This document shows, one piece after another, positions 26,020 through 34,392 of a stretch of DNA of 61,229 nt. The notes under the pieces were generated by a model. It searched no databases and was not told the DNA's origin. It saw only the letters and a list, made by a program, of their open reading frames with translations. Location of the stretch: assembly GCA_964531735.1 (NCBI GenBank), contig CAZHGD010000020.1, positions 1 through 61,229 on the forward strand, read 5' to 3'. The DNA is from CAZHGD01 sp964531735. GTDB taxonomy: Bacteria; Armatimonadota; UBA10988. Both the position numbers and the translations under genes were made by a program. Within the stretch, counting starts at the first letter, position 1. Every line of letters starts with the position of its first letter.

Positions 26020-26841
26020 TCAGTCGGCCGCGAACAGCGCCTTGCTGCGGGTCTTCTGCAGCTCGGCCTCGGCCATCTGGCCTTCGAGCACCTTGCGCGC
26101 GATGGCAATGTCCTCTTCGGCCTCTTCGAGGCTCATCATGCCGATGGCCACGGTGTCCTGCGGCTTGATCATCGAGTAGACGAAGTTCAGCCCGGTCGGC
26201 GGCATCACGCGGCCGGAGCCCAGCGGCTTGATGCACAGACACGGCTTCTGCGCCCCGCGGATGATGGCGCCGGACCAGTCGGTCTCGACATGCATCAGGA
26301 AGCCTTCGGCGTTGAAGATCTGGATGTAGACCTCGACATCGTAGCCGCGCTGATCGCTGATGGCGACGGTCTCGGGCCGGTGCGTGCTCCAGCCCGGCCG
26401 CATGCCTTGCTCGCGAATGAACGCCAGGACCTCTTCGGCTTCCTCGATAATGCCCTTGGACGGCAGCAGGCGCGCATCGGTCCACATGGTGTGCGGCATG
26501 CAGAACTCGGCGCCCAGTTCGGCCGCCTGGCAGATGCCGTCCTTCAGCTCCTCGGTGTCACGGCCGCCCGGCGTGGCGAACCAGATGATGTGGACACCGG
26601 TCTCGGCCTCCACTGCTCGCATGACCTCGGCGTAGTCTGGCCGCTGCATCGAGCAGGTGGCGTTCAGCCCCTGGTTGGCGCAGTAGCACATCACCTCGAA
26701 GATGCGCTCGGGCGTGAAGTACCGCCGAAGCCAGTCACTCCGGGCCTTGCTGAAGTGGCTGAAGCCGTGAAACGTGTTGGACCCGATGATCAGTCGAGAG
26801 ACCTCCAACCCGCCAATGGTGGTGGTCGGGAAAGCGTTCAT
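26020..26841 (-). CDS. Aldo/keto reductase-like TIM-barrel protein
   Basis: The 273-aa protein starts with TIGGLEVSRLIIGSNTF, reminiscent of the aldo/keto reductase opening, and ends with TVAIGMMSLEEAEEDI, like the AKR cofactor-side helix. The typical catalytic Asp-Tyr-Lys-His tetrad is not clearly present, so it may be a non-reductase barrel. GGAGGT precedes ATG 26841. It is predicted cytoplasmic, with unknown substrate. Confidence 0.6.
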   Translation of the reverse strand: MNAFPTTTIGGLEVSRLIIGSNTFHGFSHFSKARSDWLRRYFTPERIFEVMCYCANQGLNATCSMQRPDYAEVMRAVEAETGVHIIWFATPGGRDTEELKDGICQAAELGAEFCMPHTMWTDARLLPSKGIIEEAEEVLAFIREQGMRPGWSTHRPETVAISDQRGYDVEVYIQIFNAEGFLMHVETDWSGAIIRGAQKPCLCIKPLGSGRVMPPTGLNFVYSMIKPQDTVAIGMMSLEEAEEDIAIARKVLEGQMAEAELQKTRSKALFAAD

Positions 26842-26901
26842 ACCTACCTCCGGACGATTGCGCTCTGGCGTCCAGTCTACAACCGATCGGCCAAACCCGC
26901 G

Positions 26902-27414
26902 TCAGCGCTGCCCGCTGTGGTCCGCCGCCGACCCGGTCCACAGGTGGTACGCCGCCGCGTCCTGCCACCAGACCTGTCGCCGGCCCAGCACATGGCCCGG
27001 CGTGGTCTGCCACGTCATCGCCACCTCGTGCACGAGGTGAGTCACGTCCTCGCGCTCGAGGAGGGCCTGCGGAGTCAGCCAGAGCGCCTCGGTGACCTCG
27101 CTGCCGTCAGCCTGGAGTTGGCCGCCCACCGGCGCCATGCAGAACACGAAGAACAGGTTCCGCTCGTCCGGCAGCACGCGCTGACGCACCATCAGTAGCC
27201 CCTGGGCGACGGCCTCGAGGCCGGTCTCCTCACGGACCTCGCGCACCGCGGTCACCTCCAGCGGCTCGCCGTCGGTGGCGTGCCCGCCCGGCATCATCAG
27301 GCGGTCCTTGGCCGGGCCATACCCCATGCGCACCAGCAGCACGGCGCCGTCATCGCGCACCACCCAGCCACCGGCGCCGATCGTGTGGGCGTTGTAGCGC
27401 CGGTCTGCAGCCAT
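26902..27414 (-). CDS. Nudix hydrolase
   Basis: The 170-aa protein has a full Nudix box GGHATDGEPLEVTAVREV followed by REETG (G-x5-E-x7-REVREETG). It should hydrolyse a nucleoside diphosphate linked to another moiety; the specificity is unknown. ATG 27414 is preferred because GGAGGG lies 8 bases upstream, whereas the ATG at 27429 has no Shine-Dalgarno. The CapA-like gene is divergent. Confidence 0.9.
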   Translation of the reverse strand: MAADRRYNAHTIGAGGWVVRDDGAVLLVRMGYGPAKDRLMMPGGHATDGEPLEVTAVREVREETGLEAVAQGLLMVRQRVLPDERNLFFVFCMAPVGGQLQADGSEVTEALWLTPQALLEREDVTHLVHEVAMTWQTTPGHVLGRRQVWWQDAAAYHLWTGSAADHSGQR

Positions 27415-27515
27415 GCGGTGGCCCTCCATGGCGTATGGTTCACCGATGGCCCGCCGATCCTTCCCGCAGGAGGGATGCTGCCCGAGGCGGCCAACCGGCC
27501 CGGCGAGGAAGCACC

Positions 27516-28715
27516 ATGGTAGATTGGACCACCGGGACCTACACTGTCGCGCGCGCCCCTGAGCAGGGGACCCACTGGCGCCTCGTCATCGCCGGCGACT
27601 GGGCACCGCGTAAGGCGTACACGGACCTGCTGGGCGCCGAGCCCGAAGGGTGCTACGGCGATCTGCTGCCACTGCTCCGCGACCATGACCTCCGCATCGT
27701 CAACGTCGAGACGGTCCTCGGCGAGGAAGGCGCGCCGATCCCGAAGAATGGCCCTTGCCTCAAAGGACCCGTCGCGGCCCTGGCCAGCCTGACTGCCGTG
27801 CCCTGGGACGTGGCCACGATGTGCAACAACCACGTCTTCGACTTCGGCCCAGCCGGTCTCCAGGCCACGCTCGAGCGCTTGCGGCAAGCCGGCCTCCAGA
27901 CCGTCGGCGCCGGGCTGTGCCAGGCCGATGCCGAGGCCACGCTGCGCTTGTCGGTCAAGGGCGTGCCCGTGGCCATCGTCAACTGTGGCGAGGGCGAGGA
28001 GAATCGCTGCAAGGACGGTGGTCCGGGCGTCAGCGGGTTCGACGTGGAGCGGCTGGCCGCCCGCGTGCGCGACCTGCGCGAGACCGGCCACGTGGTGCTG
28101 GTGATCTCCCATGCCGGGCGCGAGTACACGCCGCTGCCGCCGCCCTACGTGCACGACTGGTACCGCCGCCTGGCTGACGCCGGGGCGCATCTGGTGGTCG
28201 GCGGTCACCCGCACGTCCCACAAGGCGTCGAGATCCGCAACGGCTGTCCCATCGCGTACAGCACGGGCAACTTCCTGTTCTGGATGGACAATCCGCCGAA
28301 GACCCGCCAGGGCTACGTGGTCCAGGCGGCGTTCTGCGACACCACGCTCACCAGCCTGCGGCTGGTGCCGTACCAGGCCGAGCCGACTGGCTTGCGCCGC
28401 CTGACCGCCGCAGAGCAGCGCACGCTGTTCGAGGAGCTGCGCGCCGTGACCGAGCCGCTCTACGACCATCAGCGCGTGATCGAGCACTGGGAGGCCTACA
28501 GCGACACCATGGGGCCGCACATGCTGGCCGGCTGCCAACGCGAAATGGTGACCATGGCCACCGACGCGGTGGCCGGCGCCGAGAATCTGCGCAACTACTT
28601 CGACACGCCGGCACACCGCGAGTTGATTCTGACGCACCTGCGACGCATCATGGAAGGACGGGTCGGACAGCGTGCCGCCTGGGCTGACGAGGCCTTGGCG
28701 CGCTGGCGCGAGTGA
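27516..28715 (+). CDS. CapA/PgsA-like metallophosphatase-fold protein
   Basis: The 399-aa protein carries the PGA_cap (calcineurin-like) motifs in order: IAGDWAPR, IVNVETVLG, CNNHVFDFG, ISHAGREYTPLP, GGHPHVPQGVE and YSTGNFLF. These supply the dinuclear-metal ligands. Family members act in poly-gamma-glutamate capsule synthesis or as phosphoesterases. It lacks the N-terminal membrane anchor of CapA and starts at ATG 27516, behind GAGGA, so a cytoplasmic role is more likely. A C-terminal extension of about 90 residues has no recognised domain. Confidence 0.82.
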   Translation: MVDWTTGTYTVARAPEQGTHWRLVIAGDWAPRKAYTDLLGAEPEGCYGDLLPLLRDHDLRIVNVETVLGEEGAPIPKNGPCLKGPVAALASLTAVPWDVATMCNNHVFDFGPAGLQATLERLRQAGLQTVGAGLCQADAEATLRLSVKGVPVAIVNCGEGEENRCKDGGPGVSGFDVERLAARVRDLRETGHVVLVISHAGREYTPLPPPYVHDWYRRLADAGAHLVVGGHPHVPQGVEIRNGCPIAYSTGNFLFWMDNPPKTRQGYVVQAAFCDTTLTSLRLVPYQAEPTGLRRLTAAEQRTLFEELRAVTEPLYDHQRVIEHWEAYSDTMGPHMLAGCQREMVTMATDAVAGAENLRNYFDTPAHRELILTHLRRIMEGRVGQRAAWADEALARWRE

Positions 28716-28812
28716 CCGCCCGCAGCGGCGGGCGTCGGGCCGTACCTGGCCTGGTCGTGGGCCGTCGCGCCGTGGCGGCGCGACGGCGTCACCACGGCTC
28801 GGAGACCTGCTC

Positions 28813-29601
28813 ATGCTGGAGATCAAGACGGTCAAGGGCGAGCTGATCACGCGGCTCGAAGCGGGCAACCTGGACGGCGCCGACTTCAGTGGCGCCACCA
28901 TGCGCGAGGTCGCCTTCGAGCGCGCCAAGCTGCGCCGCTGCGTCTTCACCAACGCCAACCTCGAACTCGCCAACCTGCGTGGCGCCGACCTGACCGGCGC
29001 GATGATGGCGCATGCCAACCTCCGCCAGGCCAACCTGTCCGAGGCCAACCTGACCAACGCCGACCTGACCCATGCCGTGTTGACGCCGGCCGACCTGCGC
29101 CGTGCGAACCTCTGCGGCGCCAACCTGACCAACGCCGACCTGCACGGCACGCACCTCGAGGGCGCACAATACGACTCGCGCACGCGCTGGCCCGAGGGCC
29201 TCGACGCCCACCAGCGTGGCGCGGTGCGCGCGCAGGTCGACACGGGTGAGTCACCGGAGAACCGCGCCATCGACCTACTGCGGCACAACCAGCCCGACGA
29301 GGCCATCCACGTGCTGCACGCCGCGCTGGAACGCGCCCCGCAGAGCTACCGGCTGCACCACCTGCTGGGTTGCGCCTATGGCCAGAAGAGCGACGTCGAC
29401 TACTCGATGAAGCACTTCCGCCTGGCGCTACGGCTCAACCGCGATTCCGTCTCGACCAACTTCGACATCGCCCAGCTCTACTGCCGCGTGGGTCTCTACT
29501 GGTGCGCTCTGGAGCACCTGGAGAAGGTCATCCAGGGCGCGCCGAACCACGAAAGGGCCCAGCGGCTGCTGCCGGAGGTGCGGGGCAAACTCGTGCGGTA
29601 G
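28813..29601 (+). CDS. Pentapeptide-repeat plus TPR protein
   Basis: The 262-aa protein has an N-terminal right-handed quadrilateral helix of A-[DN]-L-x-x pentapeptides from about residue 17 to 115 (e.g. ANLRGADLTG, ANLTNADLTH). It continues into about three TPR-like helical repeats (residues 140-255, e.g. LHHLLGCAYGQKSDVDYSMK). This combination suggests a scaffold. GGAGA 8 bases before ATG 28813 sets the start. It ends 10 bases from the convergent end of the 18-heme cytochrome gene. Confidence 0.8.
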   Translation: MLEIKTVKGELITRLEAGNLDGADFSGATMREVAFERAKLRRCVFTNANLELANLRGADLTGAMMAHANLRQANLSEANLTNADLTHAVLTPADLRRANLCGANLTNADLHGTHLEGAQYDSRTRWPEGLDAHQRGAVRAQVDTGESPENRAIDLLRHNQPDEAIHVLHAALERAPQSYRLHHLLGCAYGQKSDVDYSMKHFRLALRLNRDSVSTNFDIAQLYCRVGLYWCALEHLEKVIQGAPNHERAQRLLPEVRGKLVR

Positions 29602-29610
29602 GCGCCCGGC

Positions 29611-30789
29611 TCACCGGGTGTGGCACTGCCCGCAGAACTTGCGCTCGTGGCAACGGGCGCACGGTGCCTTCTTGCGCGACGCCTCGGTGCCGTGGCTCAT
29701 CACGAAGCCGGCCGGGTGCGGGATCTCCGTGCCGTGGCACGAGCGGCACGCGGTCTGAGTGTGGCAGCGGCCGCACAACTGCGGATCGTGGCGGGCCGCT
29801 TGGCCGTGGCTCTTCACGTACCCCTTGGCGTGCGGCATGGCCAGGCCGTGACAGGCGCGGCAGGTACTGGTCTCATGGCACCGTCGGCAGATGGTCGGGT
29901 TCTGCTTGGCCGCCGCGTTGTGGCGATGGCGGTAGTCCGCCGGATGCGGCATCGGCACACCGTGGCAGCGGTCGCACGTGGCCTGGGTGTGGCAGGTGGC
30001 GCAGCGCTTCGGCGCCGCCTGCGACGCCGCGCCGTGGACGCGGCTGAAGTCGGCCGGGTGCGGGTTGCGGCGGTGGTGGCAGTCGCTGCAGAACGCGCGC
30101 TGGTGGCACTTGGCGCAGACCCGCTGGTCGAGCGCGCCGTGGGTCCGCGCGAACTCGGGCGGATGCGGTAGGCGCAGCCCGTGGCAACCGTCGCACTGCG
30201 GCTGGTCGTGGCACTTGGCGCACAGGCGCCCGTCGCTGCGGGCGGTGCGCCCGTGCTGCGCCAGGAAGCCCGCCGGGTGCGGCAGCGGCAGACCGTGGCA
30301 GGACTGGCACCAGCTCGCCTCGTGGCAACGTTGGCACTCGCCGCCGCCGCGCGAATCCGCCCCGTGCGTGCGCTGGAAGTCCTCGCGTGCGTGCGAGGCC
30401 GGCCGCAGCTTCTGGCTGTCCACATGGCAGGTCCGGCAGCCCGCCGCCGCTTGCTGCCCGTCGTGGCACTTCAGACAGGCGCCGCTGATGCCCAGCGTGT
30501 GCGGCTTGGTGCCGGCCGGTTTGGGCTGGTGGTCCCAACGGCCGTGGCAGGTGTTGCAGTGGACCTGGCGGTGCGCCGCAGTGGCGTGAGCAAAGGCGAT
30601 ACCGCGCTGCCCCTGGCGGGTCAACGCGTTGTGGCAGTCGAAGCAGACCAGGCCCTTGACCCGGCCGACCTCAGCCTGGGCCGGTGCTGTCGTGCCCGCC
30701 GTCGTCGCCGGCGGCGGCGCCGTCCGGCGGCAACTCACCGCCAGCAGCAGCACCGGCAGCAGCAGGCAGGCTCGTCGCGCTGCTCTCAT
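29611..30789 (-). CDS. 18-heme c-type cytochrome with seven diheme repeats, probable lipoprotein
   Basis: The 392-aa protein has a signal peptide ending in a lipobox-like LAVSC (Cys20). It carries 18 CXXCH motifs. Four are irregular (Cys49, 78, 105, 118). The other 14 form seven modules CxxCHx4CxxCH whose first Cys are at 152, 190, 225, 263, 301, 339 and 377, a 38-residue period with one of 35. Six modules are followed by a P-H-[PA] loop, usually with a later HG or HGx, offering distal His ligands for two hemes each. It is the last gene of the cytochrome/porin operon, and its start overlaps the cytochrome b gene by 119 bases. It is probably an extended heme wire on the periplasmic or outer-membrane side. 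Confidence 0.9.
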   Translation of the reverse strand: MRAARRACLLLPVLLLAVSCRRTAPPPATTAGTTAPAQAEVGRVKGLVCFDCHNALTRQGQRGIAFAHATAAHRQVHCNTCHGRWDHQPKPAGTKPHTLGISGACLKCHDGQQAAAGCRTCHVDSQKLRPASHAREDFQRTHGADSRGGGECQRCHEASWCQSCHGLPLPHPAGFLAQHGRTARSDGRLCAKCHDQPQCDGCHGLRLPHPPEFARTHGALDQRVCAKCHQRAFCSDCHHRRNPHPADFSRVHGAASQAAPKRCATCHTQATCDRCHGVPMPHPADYRHRHNAAAKQNPTICRRCHETSTCRACHGLAMPHAKGYVKSHGQAARHDPQLCGRCHTQTACRSCHGTEIPHPAGFVMSHGTEASRKKAPCARCHERKFCGQCHTR

Positions 30790-31510
30790 CCTCGCTGTCC
30801 ATCCAGATCGCAGCCGTGCCCTCAGCCTCCGCGGCCGCTTCGCGCGCGCGGATGGCGTCCAGTTCGCCAGGATGGTGGTGCGCCATCTCCTCTTCGCTCA
30901 GCGTGCCGGTCAGCCACATGCGGTTCATGGGGAACACGTCGGCCCGCAGGTGCGCATGATACATGTGCCAGAGCGCGATGGAGAGAAACGCCAGCAGCGC
31001 TTCGTAGCCGTGGATGACCTTCGACAGATCGAGCCCGACCGAGGTCACCAGACGCGATGAGACCACCGGGAACCAGAGTATCAGACCGGTGGCGATCATC
31101 ACCGCGTTGCCCCACATCAGCGCGCCGTATTCGAACTTCTCCAGCCAGGACCACCGCCCGTAGCGCGGCTCCTCGTCGCTCAGTCCCAGCAGGTACCGCA
31201 TCTGTCCCCAGAACTCGAACAGGTCCTGCTTGCACGGCAGCATCTGGCACTCACGCACACCCAGGCGCCACTTGCCCAACAGGTAGCTGAAGTGCCAGAA
31301 GCAACTGAAGATGAGCCCCAAGGCCGCGAGGCGATGCACCAGACCCGCCACCGAGGCGCCACCCAGGTAGATGGCCAGCGTCTGCGAGGTCTGGCTCGAC
31401 GCATAGCGTAGCGGCAGACCCGTGGCGCAGAGCAGCGTGAAGCAGACGATCAGCAACTGGTGCTGACGCAACTGGCAGCGGTCCCAGCGTTGGTAGTGGC
31501 GCGCGCTCAT
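30671..31510 (-). CDS. Membrane cytochrome b (b561/formate dehydrogenase gamma-like)
   Basis: The 279-aa protein has four membrane helices (about residues 18-38, 45-82, 125-146 and 165-188) with His in each pair: RQHQLLIV, HRLAALGLIFSCFWHF and IHGYEALLAF...LWHMYHAHL. This pattern fits two b hemes as in FdnI/b561-type quinol-reactive subunits. An acidic, Ala/Gly-rich tail of about 60 residues follows. The ATG at 31510 overlaps the stop of the membrane-anchored heptaheme gene by four bases. The pair should form a menaquinol:cytochrome c oxidoreductase like Geobacter Cbc complexes (inference). Confidence 0.85.
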   Translation of the reverse strand: MSARHYQRWDRCQLRQHQLLIVCFTLLCATGLPLRYASSQTSQTLAIYLGGASVAGLVHRLAALGLIFSCFWHFSYLLGKWRLGVRECQMLPCKQDLFEFWGQMRYLLGLSDEEPRYGRWSWLEKFEYGALMWGNAVMIATGLILWFPVVSSRLVTSVGLDLSKVIHGYEALLAFLSIALWHMYHAHLRADVFPMNRMWLTGTLSEEEMAHHHPGELDAIRAREAAAEAEGTAAIWMDSEDESSATSLPAAAGAAAGGELPPDGAAAGDDGGHDSTGPG

Positions 31511-32403
31511 CGGTGGCCGCTCCGTCGTCCTCGCCGCCGACGCATGTCGAGCAGGATGTAGCCGAGCATGCCGCCGATGGTGGCGGTGATCGCCAGTCGG
31601 TAGAACCAGGTGACGTAGAACACCAGTGGCGCGGTGGCACCGGTCGGCACCTGGTGCTTGAAGCTCCTCGCGAACCGCTCGTCGGCGCCTTGGTGGCAAG
31701 CCCCGCACGTGCTGGCGACGTTGGACGGGTTGACGCGCGACGCCGGGTCATCCGGGGCGCGGATGTCATGCACGCCATGGCAACTCGTGCAGATCGCGGC
31801 GCGACGGTCGCCCAGCATGCTCTTCTCGCCATGGAAACTGGCGTCGAAGGTCCGCACCACGTTGGTCTTGACGTTGTAGCGGGCCATCTTCAGCGCGTCG
31901 GCATGGCACCGCGCGCAGGTGGCAGTCACGCCCTTCTGGTTGCCGGTGCCCTCCAAATCCGCCTTGCGCGTGATCTTGTGCGCGCCGTGGCAGTCGTGGC
32001 ACAACGGCACCTCGCGGTTGCCCCGCGCGGCCGCCTGCGCATGGATACTCCCGGCGAACGTGTCGGCCACGCCGCTATGGCACGTGATGCACGCCGCCAC
32101 CGCCGCCCGCACCGCCGCCCGGCGCGGGGCCAGGATCGCCTGCCAGATGGCCCCCACCTGCGGCTCCGGCACTGCGCCGTGCGGCCCGGCCGACATCGCC
32201 GCGTGGCAACCGTCGCAGCCCAACTGGCCGTGGGCGCTCTGCGCGAAGGCCGCCGGATCGACATAGAGCGTCTGCGCTCGGCCGTCGGCCTGCACCGTGG
32301 CCAGCTCGCGGTTGCTGTGACAGATCGAGCAGGTGTCCTCACCGGCTGCCGCTACGGCAGACAGTGCCGACCACAGCGCCAGGACCTGAGCCACACGCCT
32401 CAT
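31507..32403 (-). CDS. Heptaheme c-type cytochrome with C-terminal membrane anchor
   Basis: The 298-aa protein has an N-terminal signal peptide (AxA near residue 20) and seven CXXCH motifs with first Cys at 25, 63, 105, 135, 163, 205 and 233. A C-terminal TM helix (about 260-285) is followed by a basic stop-transfer tail (RRRRGRR). It is therefore periplasmic but tethered to the inner membrane, next to cytochrome b, whose gene it overlaps by four bases. It probably receives electrons from the b subunit. The upstream 11-heme gene also overlaps by four bases, so the chain is translationally coupled. Confidence 0.9.
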   Translation of the reverse strand: MRRVAQVLALWSALSAVAAAGEDTCSICHSNRELATVQADGRAQTLYVDPAAFAQSAHGQLGCDGCHAAMSAGPHGAVPEPQVGAIWQAILAPRRAAVRAAVAACITCHSGVADTFAGSIHAQAAARGNREVPLCHDCHGAHKITRKADLEGTGNQKGVTATCARCHADALKMARYNVKTNVVRTFDASFHGEKSMLGDRRAAICTSCHGVHDIRAPDDPASRVNPSNVASTCGACHQGADERFARSFKHQVPTGATAPLVFYVTWFYRLAITATIGGMLGYILLDMRRRRGRRSGHR

Positions 32404-33326
32404 TTGCCCGGCTCACTCTTCGCCGCCGGCTCGAACGGCGGGGGCAGCTTGTCGTGGCACTGCTTGCACCAGGTTGCCGTGTGGCACTTCAGGCACGTGC
32501 CCGGCGTCTTCTGGCACGCCGCCTTGTGCTCCATGGCGAAGTCCTTCGGGTGCGGCAGCGGCGTGGCGTGGCACTGGTCGCAGAAGCTCTGTTGATCGTG
32601 GCACATGCGGCACTCGGCCTCATGGCCCTTGGCGTCGGCCTGGTGCTTCAGCTTGAAGTCGGCCCGCTTGTGCGCCGCCGTCCGCGGCACATCGTCGCCG
32701 TGGCACTCCTGGCAGGTCTCGCCTTGCGGCTTGGGCAACAGGAACCGCTGCCGACTGCCGTGGACCTGGTGGCAACCGGCGCAGGCCAGGGCCCCGTCAC
32801 CCAGCGGATGGTGGCGCTTGGCCTTGATCTCCTCGGCCAACTTGCTGTGGCAACCCGTGCAGTCGCGGCCCTCCTCGGCGCGCAGCAGCTTCTGGCGCTT
32901 GACCGGCCGGTGTACCTCATGGCAACTCGTGCAGGCCACCGTCGGCGCGTGCGGCGAAGCGGTCCACAACTCCGCTGAGACGCTCTTCTGGTGGCACTTG
33001 AGGCAGATGTCGCTCTGCTCGGGTGCCTTGAGCAGACCCCAGGCGACGATGCGCCGGCGTTGCCCGGCGGCGTGCGCCGCGCCGGGTCCGTGACAGGCCT
33101 CGCACCCTCGCCGCTCGAACGGCAGGGCCTCATCGGACATCTTCCGGCTGTGGGGCAACGCCTGCCACTGCCGCGCAAAGTCGATGTGGCAGCGCACGCA
33201 CAACGGCGTGCCGGCGTAGCCCGTGGACGCCGGGTCCGCCGCCCAGGCCAAAGTGGCGGCGACCACCAGGGCCGCCGCCACCAGGAGCTGTGCTCGATAC
33301 CGGCCTTGCCGGTGACGCTCAGTCAC
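32400..33326 (-). CDS. 11-heme c-type cytochrome (periplasmic)
   Basis: The 308-aa secreted protein has a signal peptide (LLVAAALVVAATLAWAA). Eleven CXXCH motifs have first Cys near residues 43, 75, 108, 132, 156, 182, 205, 239, 249, 278 and 287. The N-terminal seven follow a DmsE/MtrA-like spacing (GCEACHGPG near 74). The last four form two tight diheme units 39 residues apart with an LPLPHPKDF loop, which is the same module as the repeats of the 18-heme protein. The start is a GTG with no strong Shine-Dalgarno, 4 bases after the previous stop. It is likely a periplasmic shuttle. Confidence 0.88.
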   Translation of the reverse strand: MTERHRQGRYRAQLLVAAALVVAATLAWAADPASTGYAGTPLCVRCHIDFARQWQALPHSRKMSDEALPFERRGCEACHGPGAAHAAGQRRRIVAWGLLKAPEQSDICLKCHQKSVSAELWTASPHAPTVACTSCHEVHRPVKRQKLLRAEEGRDCTGCHSKLAEEIKAKRHHPLGDGALACAGCHQVHGSRQRFLLPKPQGETCQECHGDDVPRTAAHKRADFKLKHQADAKGHEAECRMCHDQQSFCDQCHATPLPHPKDFAMEHKAACQKTPGTCLKCHTATWCKQCHDKLPPPFEPAAKSEPGK

Positions 33327-33330
33327 GAGG

Positions 33331-34278
33331 TCACTTGTCGGCGAGGGTGCGGTCGAAGAGGTGCCGCCCTTCGGGCATGTGGCAAGTGGCGCAGGTACCG
33401 CCCGCCGGCAGTTCGCGCTTCTTGTCCTTGGTGTGCTCCTCGATGCTCTTCACCTTGGCCTTGTGGCACTGCAAGCAGGTGTCGTTGATCGGCATGAGCA
33501 ACTGGTACTTGTGCTCCGTGTTGACGTGCGGATCGTGGCACTTCTCGCAGACGATGCCGGCGTTCCAGTGCTTCGGGCTCTGCTGCAGGTCCGAATACTG
33601 CTGGTTGCGGCCGGCGGCCTTCGGCTTGGCATCGTCGAACACCGCGGCCAGGTCGGTGCCCACCTGGTAGCCGTGCGGGAAGGCCAGCTTGCCGGACTTG
33701 TCGCGCCCGCGGCTGTGGCACTGGCCGCAGGCCATCGCCTGCTGCTTCGCATCCAGCTTCTTCGGGTTGATGATGGTCTTCAGACGGTCGTCGGGCGTCG
33801 CCGTCAGGTGCTTGCTGCCCGGGCCGTGGCAGCGCTCACAACCGACGCCGGGCGCTTTCCATTCGTTCTTCTCGGGGTTCCAGCCGGTGACGTGGCAGCC
33901 AATGCACTCGGTGCGCCCGTCCACCGGCTCTTGTGCCACCCACTTCTTGTCCTTGACCTTCCACAGGCCAGGCAGCACCTTCAGGTCGGCATCGAGGTAA
34001 GCCTGCTCGTGCCGCCCGGTGGCAAGCACCCAGGCCACTTTGTCCTTGCTGAACGGCGCGTCCTTGAAATCCGCCACCATGGCCTCGTCCGAGGCCGCCT
34101 GCAGCGCGCGGAAATGCGCCGTCTTCGGCTGGCCCTCGACAATCGCCTTCTGGCGCGCCCGATGGCAGACCATACACATCTTGCTGCCGGCGTAGCGGGC
34201 TCCGTCAACCTGGCTGTGGGCCGCCACCGCCAGCCCGGCCACTACAGCGAGGTGGCCGACCCACCGAATAGATCGCAT
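33331..34278 (-). CDS. Heptaheme c-type cytochrome (c554/NrfA-superfamily-like)
   Basis: The 315-aa secreted protein has a short signal peptide and seven CXXCH motifs: CMVCH, CIGCH, CERCH, CGQCH, CEKCH, CLQCH and CATCH. The ECIGCHVTGWNP and GVGCERCHGPGSKHL blocks are typical of the multiheme family PF13435 (cytochrome c554-like). AGGAGA lies upstream of ATG 34278. It lies between the barrel gene and the 11-heme gene in the operon. A catalytic role (a bound oxyanion) or a pure carrier role are both possible. Confidence 0.85.
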   Translation of the reverse strand: MRSIRWVGHLAVVAGLAVAAHSQVDGARYAGSKMCMVCHRARQKAIVEGQPKTAHFRALQAASDEAMVADFKDAPFSKDKVAWVLATGRHEQAYLDADLKVLPGLWKVKDKKWVAQEPVDGRTECIGCHVTGWNPEKNEWKAPGVGCERCHGPGSKHLTATPDDRLKTIINPKKLDAKQQAMACGQCHSRGRDKSGKLAFPHGYQVGTDLAAVFDDAKPKAAGRNQQYSDLQQSPKHWNAGIVCEKCHDPHVNTEHKYQLLMPINDTCLQCHKAKVKSIEEHTKDKKRELPAGGTCATCHMPEGRHLFDRTLADK

Positions 34279-34392
34279 CCGTCGTCTCCTGCTTGCCAAA
34301 AGCACCAACTGACCGCCTGCGGCCGGCCGACACCGGCCTGACTCGCTGCCCGAACATGACCTGTTCGCCGTCGTGTGTCTGTGCCCTCCTGC

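Noticed and set aside
29866..30335. Regularly spaced similar DNA units of about 114 bases
   Set aside because: They are the coding repeats for the 38-residue diheme modules, not an independent DNA repeat.
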